From NCBI GenBank assembly GCA_019752635.1, contig JAIELX010000116.1, positions 33,969 through 97,968 of the forward strand: a stretch of DNA of 64,000 bases, given 5' to 3'. Source of the stretch: Candidatus Obscuribacterales bacterium. Its GTDB lineage: Bacteria > Cyanobacteriota > Vampirovibrionia > Obscuribacterales > Obscuribacteraceae. Below the pieces are notes generated by a model. It ran no database searches, was not told the DNA's origin, and saw only the letters and a program-made list of their open reading frames with translations. Shown here in pieces: positions 53,294 through 62,500 of the stretch. The position numbers were made by a program, and so were the translations under genes. Each line of letters opens with the position of its first letter. The stretch's first letter is position 1.

Positions 53294-56200
53294 TCAGTTC
53301 CTTCGTTCTACTTTCGGCCTAGATTCTGGCAGCGGAGCTGGCTCCTTCTTACCGGAGCCCTGCCATGACAGGTAGGCACCCAGCAAAGTTCCGGCGCCCA
53401 CGCCGAATCCAACGCCCAATGTTATTCGCCGGCCGCTGCCAACTTTGTCGAACTCAAAGCGCTTATCAGCAATTACGTCTTTGAAAGACCGCGGGGCTTC
53501 GCCGCGGCTCTTAGCCCTGTCCGCTTCAGCCATGGCTTGTTCTAACTGACCGGCATACTTCCTCACTTCGGGATCTTCGCTGCTCTTCAACGCTTCTAGC
53601 ATCTCCCTCGATTGTTTTCTGGATGCTTCGTCTCTTGCGGACAAATGCTTCTGGTATGTTACCTCCAGAACATCGAGCATTTGAACGACCACCGCTTCTT
53701 TGGCGGCCTCCATCCTCTGAGGAGTCGAGAGTTTGGCGATTTCCCTGGCGGGTCGGACCTGATTCGGCGCCAACTCTGCTAAAACAGGGTCAACTTTGGC
53801 CAGTTCATGTAGCGCATACATGGCCGGACGGCCGGTCCTGCTCCCCTCCCGACTATCCGCGCTAGACTCATCAAGGTAAGAGCTACCTTTCTCACCTCTA
53901 ATGTGCCGCGAAATTAGCGCGATGCGACCGGTCGTCGGCTCGACATGCAGCTTTCCCGGCTCAATGCCTGCCGCCTTTTCTATCGCTTCAATGCCTTCGG
54001 GAGTCATCTTGCCATTTCTGTCCCTAAATTGAGCGAATTTTTGAGATATGGCTTTCTCAACGGCGGGATCGACAAGGTGACTAATTCGATTAGAATTGGG
54101 CGCAGGTTCGACAAATTCCCAGTTTGCTCGCTCCAAACTAACTCTGCCAGACTCACTGTTCTTGCGCCACAAGTCGCCCACCGAACCGTTCGGCTCAAAT
54201 GGTTGCTTCAGCTGCTGTCCTACCAACGTTTTCTCAAGAATGGCAGCAACTTCCAGTGCGTGCTCCTTAGGCACATAAACAGTGAATCCCTTAGCCGATT
54301 GAAAGTGTGTTCCAGGGGCTGGCTTCTCCGTAGTGCTAGACCACTCCTTATCTGCGAAGTTGGGATCATATGTCTTGTAGACTTTTATCTTTTTCTCATC
54401 GATAAGTTGCTCAAGAACAGGAAGCATTGAGGCCTGAACCCTCGCCAAGTCTCCTGGACCGTCCACCTTGATGTGAATCTTCGGCATGTCGGCCGAGTCC
54501 GCTTTGGTGTCAGCGGAGCGGCTATAAAACCAGGACTGCTGGCTTGCTTGCAGCTTTATCGGCTTGCCGTCGATCGTAACTACTCGATCCGAGTAAGTTA
54601 GGGGGCTGTCTTTTTTCTGATATTCCGGTAGAGACTCTACTGTGACATCGTGTCCATTTACCTTGAACTGGCGTACTTCTGAAAGTCGCTCGCTGTTCAG
54701 CGTTCGCTTCACTTCCGGCTGCGCTACGTCCTTAGCTACCGGATTCTCTTGCACGCCGGGTTGCGTCTCATTTGAACGAACCTCTTGAACAGACGGCTTT
54801 GGGGCAGTCTCATTCGACTTTGGCGCACCTTCATTCTGCTTTGCACCTCGCACAGAAACTATCTCTGGCGGTTTTTCAGACTGATTCACCTGGCGCATCT
54901 TCAGAAGTTCTGATGCAAAATGCTGGTGAATCTCATTGGCAAATTTTACGTCCGGTCGCTCGGCGAACGCCTTCTTATCCTCGGCTGATGCTTGAGGCCC
55001 GAGCAGCTCCAACTTCTCGTTCCAATAGGGTATCTTGGGTAATGTACTATTCGGTCCGAGATTGAGTCGTTGTCGAATGAATTCTTCTGTCGAATTTAGT
55101 GCTTGTCTGTACACTTCGTTGGATTGCTGACTACGGCGGTCGGCCAGTTCTCGCTCGGCCTCGTTCATCAGCTCCTTGGAGCTGTCCTCACTGGACTGCA
55201 CCGACTGAATCGCTTCGTGAATGTCAGCATCTGGCAATCCTGACAGCGGACCTCGCAAGGATATTATCTTGTTGGGCCCCTTTATGAATTCGCCCTTGCC
55301 ATTGGTCTGACCGAAGTAATTGTCTAACGCATCGGCTGCTATAACCGTCGAGGACTCCTTCGCCCACGGATTATCTTTGTGCGGCACATGCCAATTTTCC
55401 GTACCGCTGCCTACATACTTACTCAGTAACGCCCGTTGCTCCGCATCAAAGACCAGTCTTTTTCCCCCTCTTGGATCGGCTTCTACAGGGCTATTCAGCG
55501 GATCGCTAATTGCCTTTTCGATGCCGGAGATCCGCGCTCCTTCTTCAGGAGTTACAAACCGGCCAAACTTCTGTAGCTTTTCGAGTTCCTGAATCTCAGC
55601 CTCACGCTCAAGCGTCGGTAAGCCCATTTCGCTGTTTTGAGCTGCCACCAGTTCCTTCAACTTAGCCGCTCGATCGTCAAACGCTTTGTTCTGCTTCGAC
55701 AGCTCGGCTAATCTTGATTTCTCCGCTTCGGTTGCAAGAGATCCTGTCTGATTCCTAGCGGAAAGTTCTTTGAATTCATTTTGCCTTTCGTTGTTTATGC
55801 CATCAAATATCTGCTTGGCATACTGCTGTCCCATGAATTTTGGAGGGCTGATCTGATGCTCTAGAATAGCGTGCCGCACAGCCTCTTTCTCTTCTTCTGT
55901 GAACTCTTTCCCGGTCCAGCGCGAGAGCACCACGTCCGCTGCCAAAGCTCCGTCCAGATGGTGCGTGAAGAAGTTTCCACCAAATTCTTTGGACCAACCC
56001 GACTTTACTCCGTCAGTGAAAGCGGCGGCAAAAATGGCATTTTGCATTTGGGTTGGTGTCAGCTTGTTGGCCTTAGCAACATCAATTACCTCGGCTAACT
56101 CCCCGATGGAATGGAACCAGCTCCCCTTCTGTTCCGGCTTTATCGCGCCATTGGCAGTCTGCCTGGCGTAGTTTTCACGCACCTCTGCAAGCACGTTTAA

Positions 56201-56671
56201 TACACGATCTACTTGATCCGGACGCAATCCAGAATTCTTCAAATGCTCTAGCACGTTGCCACCATTACTGGCGCGAAACTGCGACAACTCTCTCTCAACC
56301 AACTCTCTGGACCGCCGATGCTCCGCCTCTGTGAGCGGTCTGAACATTTGCTCAATGCGCTCTTGGTGCCCTTCGCTTTCCGGTCGACCGGAGTTATCTT
56401 CAAAGTCGAAGTTTTCTGGAGCTTGGTCTATTATTTCAGCAGCGCGATCACCGTCATTGCCAGCAATTTCAACCGAGACGAGCGACGAATCTTCAAAGGT
56501 TACATTGGGAAAGCCGAAAAGTTCTAAAGCCGGGCTGCTTGCGCCTTTAGTAGCAGGCAATTTATCCATCTCCTGCATCGCTTGTTCTAACAGTCGATTC
56601 TGTCCCTTTGTCTCAACATCAGCGTTCTGCGGAACCCCATCATTCTCAACAATTTCCCCGTTTGTAACCAT
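53294..56671 (-). CDS. Giant protein: HD-like domain, phosphothreonine-lyase-like domain, C-terminal membrane anchor
   Basis: 1125 residues. Residues 105-600 form a domain shared twice with the protein at 59509: GNFFTHHLDGALAADVVLS (233-250), ILEHQ (269-273) and ADALDNYF (446-453) look like a divergent HD hydrolase in which the usual HD pair is FTDG (218-221). Residues 600-660 are a linker. Residues 728-850 match the OspF/SpvC/HopAI1 pattern: K731-I-H733, Lys763 (His+30), FTVY (Tyr799), Arg836 and SGR (Arg843, seven after Arg836). That family removes phosphate from phosphothreonine by beta-elimination. A helical region and a glycine-rich membrane segment (1083-1102) close the protein. GGGAGG precedes the ATG. 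Confidence 0.8.
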   Translation of the reverse strand: MVTNGEIVENDGVPQNADVETKGQNRLLEQAMQEMDKLPATKGASSPALELFGFPNVTFEDSSLVSVEIAGNDGDRAAEIIDQAPENFDFEDNSGRPESEGHQERIEQMFRPLTEAEHRRSRELVERELSQFRASNGGNVLEHLKNSGLRPDQVDRVLNVLAEVRENYARQTANGAIKPEQKGSWFHSIGELAEVIDVAKANKLTPTQMQNAIFAAAFTDGVKSGWSKEFGGNFFTHHLDGALAADVVLSRWTGKEFTEEEKEAVRHAILEHQISPPKFMGQQYAKQIFDGINNERQNEFKELSARNQTGSLATEAEKSRLAELSKQNKAFDDRAAKLKELVAAQNSEMGLPTLEREAEIQELEKLQKFGRFVTPEEGARISGIEKAISDPLNSPVEADPRGGKRLVFDAEQRALLSKYVGSGTENWHVPHKDNPWAKESSTVIAADALDNYFGQTNGKGEFIKGPNKIISLRGPLSGLPDADIHEAIQSVQSSEDSSKELMNEAERELADRRSQQSNEVYRQALNSTEEFIRQRLNLGPNSTLPKIPYWNEKLELLGPQASAEDKKAFAERPDVKFANEIHQHFASELLKMRQVNQSEKPPEIVSVRGAKQNEGAPKSNETAPKPSVQEVRSNETQPGVQENPVAKDVAQPEVKRTLNSERLSEVRQFKVNGHDVTVESLPEYQKKDSPLTYSDRVVTIDGKPIKLQASQQSWFYSRSADTKADSADMPKIHIKVDGPGDLARVQASMLPVLEQLIDEKKIKVYKTYDPNFADKEWSSTTEKPAPGTHFQSAKGFTVYVPKEHALEVAAILEKTLVGQQLKQPFEPNGSVGDLWRKNSESGRVSLERANWEFVEPAPNSNRISHLVDPAVEKAISQKFAQFRDRNGKMTPEGIEAIEKAAGIEPGKLHVEPTTGRIALISRHIRGEKGSSYLDESSADSREGSRTGRPAMYALHELAKVDPVLAELAPNQVRPAREIAKLSTPQRMEAAKEAVVVQMLDVLEVTYQKHLSARDEASRKQSREMLEALKSSEDPEVRKYAGQLEQAMAEADRAKSRGEAPRSFKDVIADKRFEFDKVGSGRRITLGVGFGVGAGTLLGAYLSWQGSGKKEPAPLPESRPKVERRN

Positions 56672-56905
56672 ACTATTTCACGCCTCCCATACCCTCTTCT
56701 TTGCGACAACAAAGCCGTTTCAAGAACCGCTCGTTGCCATCACTCGATTTGGATACTTTCTGCCGAAAGTGTTTCAGTTTTGTAGCGAGCCGTTTTTCAA
56801 CCAAATATTCGAAAAGATCCGCAGATCAATCGTCCTCAGAGAAGCTGTTTAGATAAAGGTTTCGGTGTTAGATATCGAGGTAAAAAAGGCAAGGAACACT
56901 TTCAT

Positions 56906-57895
56906 TCACTTTCGGAGCTTTTGAACTCTACTTTGGGCCCCGGTGAAAACCAGCTTTAGGATAACCGCATCACGTTCGGAAAGAGTTGATAGCGAGTTTC
57001 GAATAGTTTCGATAGTGTGCTCGTGGTTTGAGGCTAACGCTAGAGCTAAACTATCCGTGGCTATCTCGAGGCAATGGGAAGTCGGCATGCAGCGAGGAAA
57101 GTCTAGTCTTTCCATAGCCTGATTAATGTAGCCCTCGGCTGACGCAGAAGCTCGATCGATTGCCTGTCCGCGTTTCAATTGCAGTATCGCTCCTTTAATT
57201 TCGGGAGAGCCTGCGAAAAGAACCGGGTCCAACCTTTCTATCTGCATCAATGCGTCGTGTGCTGCAATGAAAAATTTGGGCTCCTGTTTTTCGAGTCCAT
57301 ATCGGCTTAGCATTTCCGCGTAGCGAAATCTAACCAGACCAACTGCGCGGGCCAGCTCAGCTGACTCAGTTCCGTCTCCGTCCGACTTGCTATGCCACAA
57401 TTTATCGGTTTGATTAGTTGGCTGCTCTTCCTTGAATTTGAGAGCGGTCACGGCTTCAATGCGAAACAGTTCGGGTTTGTAGTTTGTCGCTTTCAGAGCT
57501 TGTTCGAAAAGTGCACATGTCGAGATAAACTCATCAGCATTTTCGGGGGGCGCAGCGCGAAGCGCGGCTTTAACTTTAAAGATGAGGCTCTCCACTTTCT
57601 GACCACCCGGTCCGAAGCTTGTTGGCTCCTCTTCACTATTCCTGGTGAGAGTGGCTCTACACACTTCCTCAGTAATGAAGAATACTGGCAGTAGCTCAGC
57701 GCAATTCAGTCGAGCTTCTACACGGGGACCTTGCTTGAGTTTGGCGGAGGCCCCGGTGGCATCTGCGCCAGGAGCATTCTTCAGCGCTTCGACTATGCCA
57801 AACATGGCCGACTCTGTAAGGATCGATGAAGCTTGGATAAGTTGGCTCTCTGTTTTGGCGCGCCCTTCTTCGTGGTTTCTCTCAAATTCTGGCAT
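56906..57895 (-). CDS. Unknown helical protein, 329 residues
   Basis: Starts at ATG 57895 with GGGAGCGCAAGT before it; 44 upstream in-frame residues are Arg/Ser-rich and not needed. Mostly alpha-helical and soluble (SLIFKVKAALRAAPPENADEF cut, AEMLSRYGLEKQEPKFFIAA cut, AILKLVF-like C-terminus). The LAxxxxxxAxxxxxxLxxP spacing in the middle suggests TPR-type repeats. It lies between the two giant genes on the same strand. Function unknown. Confidence 0.6.
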   Translation of the reverse strand: MPEFERNHEEGRAKTESQLIQASSILTESAMFGIVEALKNAPGADATGASAKLKQGPRVEARLNCAELLPVFFITEEVCRATLTRNSEEEPTSFGPGGQKVESLIFKVKAALRAAPPENADEFISTCALFEQALKATNYKPELFRIEAVTALKFKEEQPTNQTDKLWHSKSDGDGTESAELARAVGLVRFRYAEMLSRYGLEKQEPKFFIAAHDALMQIERLDPVLFAGSPEIKGAILQLKRGQAIDRASASAEGYINQAMERLDFPRCMPTSHCLEIATDSLALALASNHEHTIETIRNSLSTLSERDAVILKLVFTGAQSRVQKLRK

Positions 57896-58058
57896 ACTTG
57901 CGCTCCCGCCTGTTCTAAACTCACCGGAGCACAGTGTTATCTTTCTGTTGCAACTTTGTAGCAGGTTCGTGTAATTCTTGGTAAGGCTTGACCATGTTCG
58001 TCGGTATTTATTGTCGAACATGGTCAAGGCTCGGTCGAAGGCGATAAGACTCCAAGGC

Positions 58059-58988
58059 TTAGTCCTTCAAAATTTGCTCCAGTTCACTTTTGAAAACTAA
58101 GGACTTTATGTTGCTGCGATTCCACATTTTGAATGCGCGATTCTTAAGGTCGACAATAACCTGAAGTCGAGGGTCTTTGTACTTCCGATCACCGCCGCTC
58201 ACGTAACTTTCGGGCACCTCCGATGATTTGACGGTACCGTCTTCAGCGAGAACTGAAACACTAGTGAAGAAGGTCTCCCAGTTATAGGGACCGTCTCTCG
58301 AACTTGTACGCAGATAAAAACGCCCCGGGGAGTCAGATAACTCGCCTTCGTAATTGAAACCTTCGCCTTCCGCCTTTATCGGCCTCTCGCTGTATGATAG
58401 TTTGCCATCAGCGTTGTAGACTTCCAAACGTTTGCCTGTACTGTCAACAATGGCGGACAGTTGAAGCGTTTTTCCATCGGCATGATATAGCCGAACAGAC
58501 ACAGAATCAGGCGTCAATATCTTTTCGAACTCAATGGTGCCAGCGTTCCGGTAAGTCCTTAGATGGACTTTGCCTCCCACTGATTTCACACTCAGTTTTA
58601 CCACCCCTTGACTGTCCTTGTGCACCCATCTCGTAAGGCTCCGACCAGGGCGCAGAACCGCCTCGAGCACACCGCCCTTGTCCGTCTCTCTGGTTATCTT
58701 TATACTGCCGTCATTTTCGTAGTAACGCCTGCCTGTGGTGCCATCGGCGAATTTAACTTCGATCTCGCGTAATACGCCAAATACATCGCGTTTCTCGACG
58801 CGGAAAGCTTCTCCAGTAGATTCAGAATCACGCGGAATAACTTTGACTATCAGCTGCTGTTCTGCACTTGTTTGCTTAACGATTCCAGGGTCAGGCGTCG
58901 GTGTTGGCGGGCGGAGCATTGAGGAAATGCTCAAACAGAGCACATAGCCAACGATCAATATCACAAGCACTTTTCGTGCATTTTTCAT
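58059..58988 (-). CDS. Membrane-anchored protein with YwqK/MORN-like beta repeats
   Basis: 309 residues. A hydrophobic N-terminus (VLVILIVGYVLCLSISS) is an uncleaved anchor or signal peptide, followed by a Pro-rich linker. The body consists of short beta units (FADGTTGRRYYENDGSIKI, YHADGKTLQLS, YNADGKLSYSE), as in the lipoprotein at 50635-51753. AGAAAGGAAC precedes the ATG. It is in line with the giant genes and 163 bp upstream of the unknown helical gene. Probably faces the periplasm; ligand unknown. Confidence 0.65.
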   Translation of the reverse strand: MKNARKVLVILIVGYVLCLSISSMLRPPTPTPDPGIVKQTSAEQQLIVKVIPRDSESTGEAFRVEKRDVFGVLREIEVKFADGTTGRRYYENDGSIKITRETDKGGVLEAVLRPGRSLTRWVHKDSQGVVKLSVKSVGGKVHLRTYRNAGTIEFEKILTPDSVSVRLYHADGKTLQLSAIVDSTGKRLEVYNADGKLSYSERPIKAEGEGFNYEGELSDSPGRFYLRTSSRDGPYNWETFFTSVSVLAEDGTVKSSEVPESYVSGGDRKYKDPRLQVIVDLKNRAFKMWNRSNIKSLVFKSELEQILKD

Positions 58989-59508
58989 GGATGTTCCTTT
59001 CTATGAGCCGGGCGAAACGTCTGTGTTCGGTTATATTGAAGTTTCGATTCGCTCTTCGATTACTTGCTCCAAATCAGCTCTTAGCGCCTACTGTTCTACG
59101 ATTCGTTTGCCTCAAACTAGCGCCCGCTAGCTGAAGAGAGCGAGTCCCACCGATACACCGGGGCGTGGAAAAGCTTGACTGGTTTGGGGTGTGTTGTTAG
59201 TTGAACAGATCAGGGCAGCGGAGCGCATCTTCATCAACTTGTCACTTTCGCTGCTGCTGGTGCTATGCATTTCCTGCTCTTCCTTTCGTAAACACGACAA
59301 TGAACAGCTCGTGACACTATCGGCGGAGCTTTCGTTTGTGATACTCAGTATTGCTTGTCCCTTTCTTGCTGATGTACTCGATACTCGCTTCTAAGCTGCC
59401 AAGCCAGAAGCACACATCTACTACCCATCCCCGTATCGAGAAGGCAGTGATTGAGAGGCGGTCTGCCTCCTCGATGACAGACCGCCCGAGTTTCCGGAGC
59501 TTCCAAGC
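58989..59508. other. 520-bp gap with terminator hairpin
   Basis: No gene is supported. A perfect 9-bp hairpin (GGCGGTCTG, 59457-59465, with 59478-59486) lies 23 bp past the stop of the 1492-residue protein gene and should end its transcript. The promoter of the gene at 58059-58988 is expected near 59000-59100. Confidence 0.5.
59457..59486 (-). terminator. Terminator hairpin of the giant HD-like gene
   Basis: 9-bp perfect stem with a 12-nt loop, downstream of the stop at 59509. On the minus strand TCTCAATC follows, so termination efficiency is unclear. Confidence 0.5.
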
Positions 59509-62500
59509 CTATCCCGGAGGAATGTTCTTGTTCTTACTCTCAAGCTTAGGTGCGCGATCAACCAGAGGTCCAGGTTGTTTCCCCTGCCTCGAACTCAACC
59601 AAGCCAGCCCTGCTGCAAGTGTCGTTCCCAGGCCTACACCAAGGCCGACGCCCGCAGTTAACTTTCCGGAAGAGGATCTTCGGTCGGCAGATCCCTTCTC
59701 AGCGATCATGACTTCTTTGAAGGACTTCGGCGCGCTGCCTCGAGCCTGAGCCTCTAGAGCTTCACTGACGGCAACCATAAGTTTTGGACCGTCCACATCT
59801 TGCTGGAGACAAAGTACTTCGATTAAGGTCATGGCTTGCTTTCGCTCCGCCGGTGTCTTGGCATTAACTACTCTGGTGTAGGCATCTTCAACCATTTCTA
59901 TGGTTGCGATTTGCCGAACACCGTCGACGATTAGTTTCGATCTCAGTTCAGAAACGGGATGCTTTGTTCTGGCTGACTCTACTCGATCCGCTGCCGACGG
60001 ACGCTGCAGAAGCACGTCGGCTTCCCTTTCTGTAACGTAGGGGCCAAGCTTCTGGCGTTCTTGCAGATCTTTGCGTTTCTGGAGCAACTCGTCCTTCACA
60101 CGCGGATCACGCTCGCCGGCGATTAGTTTGTCGCAGAATTCGATCTTGCCTGCCAGCCCTTGGTGCTCTCTCTCCATCTGTTCTAGAACGGACAAGCGTT
60201 CTGCCTCGTCGGAGCTGAGGGGGTTATCCATCCATTTTCGGTGAAGCTGTTCATGTTCAAGTTGTCTTTGGCTGCAAAGTCCGGCAATACGAGCTCCGGT
60301 TTTCTTGAGATCTGCAGCCTCAGCTTCAGTTATAAAGGGTCCGCGCTCCAAATCACGCCGCATTGCCGAACAACTTCTCTCCGCGTTTCGTCCAATCTCG
60401 CTATCGCCTTCGCGCTCAAAGACCATCGCAGCGTAGGCAATTTTGTGTGGCAACAAGTCGTACTCAGCTTTCAGCCTTTTCAATTCCGAAAAACGCTGGC
60501 TCTCTTCTTGCGACAGGCTATTCTCTTGCGATTTCTTAAGCAGAAGATCGTATTCTGATTCTCTCTGGGAACCAACGCTTTGAAGAATTTGGCGCGCGCC
60601 TGCCTCATAGGTTTTTCGCAGCGTGACCTCCAAAGCGGCCTGCCTTACTAAAACGGCTCGATAGTCTATCTCGCGGAGCTCTGTTTGCGATTTGCCTCTG
60701 ACCGCTTCTATGTCTTTGGGAGTATCTTCAGCAACACGTCTCATGCGCAAGAGTTCATCTACAAAGTGCCGATGAATCTCGTTAGCGAATTTAACATCCG
60801 GATTTTCAGCAAAGCGCTTACGCTCTTCTGCAGTAGCGTCAGGTCCTGGAAGCTTTAGCGTTTCGTTCCAATAGGGCACGGGGTGCTTATCCTTGCCCAA
60901 CCAGCTAAGTGATTTATCAGCAGGTAAGTTAAGCTTAGTTCGAATCCATATTTCGGTACGCTGTTTAGCGACCTCATAAACTTTCTCCGACTGCGTTACT
61001 CTCTCTTCCGCACGCTTCTTGTCTTGATCATTCATGAGCGAAAGAGAGCTCTTTTCGCTCTTTTGAATGCTCCCGATGGCGTCATCTATGCAAGAATCCG
61101 GGGTCACCGAGAGCGGTCCGCGCAGCGCAGCAATCTTGAAGGGTCCACCAGTAGGATTACCAGCTCCATCGGTCCGACCGAAATAGTTGTCGAGCGTATC
61201 GGCAACTACTAGGGTGTACGAAATCTTATGCCAGGGTCTGGATTCGTCCGGAACGTACCAATTTTCAGTTCCGGTACCAACATGTTCACGAAGCATCCTT
61301 CGTTGTTCTTCATTAAACAACAGCCTCATGCGCCCTTCAGAATCGGTTTCGCGAGGAATCTTTGGATTAAGCGGATCGCCGATTGCGTCTTGCAGCGCTA
61401 AAACGTCTTTGGCCTCGGACTCGGTGACAAAGCGTCCGAGCGCACAACGTCGCTCGGTCTCATTACACAACCTTTGCAAAGTTTCCCCCAAGGAACCAAC
61501 CTCCCGGGAGCGCATTCCTCTATACTCGGCCAACTGATTAACTCGTTGATCGTGTTCGGAACTCAGCCGCGAGAGTTCAGTCCAACGACGAGCTTCTTCT
61601 GTCGTGAACGCCTTTTCGCCCTTTTCCTTCAATTTGTCGAATTCGGTCTTTCGCTGCGCGTTTATGCCATCGGCCACTTCTTTGGCGTAGACCATGCCCA
61701 TGAACTTGGGCGGACTAATTTGGTGCTCAAGGATTGCATTCACAACTTCTGTGACGATCTCCGGTGCATAGCCGTTTCTGGAGAGAACAGTCTTTGCGGC
61801 CAGCGCTCCGTCGAGATGATGTGTAAAGAAGTTTCCTCCGAGAGCTTTAGTCCAGCCATTCTTGGAGCTATCGGAGAAGAGCGCGGCGATGATAGCTTTC
61901 TCCGTTTGTGCCGGCGAAAGCCCATTTGCTTTGGCTACTTCAATCACTTCGCCAAGTTCGCCCAAAGAGTGAAGCCAGCTGCCCCGTTGCTCCGCGTTCA
62001 ATTTTCCGTCAATTGTCTGACGCGCGTAGTTTTCTCTGACCTCGGCCATGATGTCCAATATGCGAGCCCGCTGTTCGACGGTAAGTCCTGATTCCCTGAA
62101 CTTCTCAAGCAGATCATTTGTTCCATTGGATTTGTATTGCGACAACTCGGCCTCCACCAGAGAACGCGAAGCTTGGAGCTCTGCCTCGGTTAACGGTGCA
62201 AAGTCTCTTGCAACACGAGCCTCATTGCCCTCACTCAATGGGCGCCCCGAATCATCAAGGGCGCGGCTGTTAGATTTTGCAATTTCGAGATTCTCAACGG
62301 CAGACTCGGCTCGCCCCCTCACCGATTGAATCTCCGGTGTCTTTTCTGCCGGATTGACCTGGCGCATTAGCAAAAGCTGATCAGCAAAGTGCTGGTGAAT
62401 TTCTACCGCAAATTTGACTTCCGTTTTTTGGGCGAATTGTTTCTTTTCTTCTTGCGAGGCGGTGGCTCCCGGAAGAGCTAGCTTTTCGTTCCAATACGGC

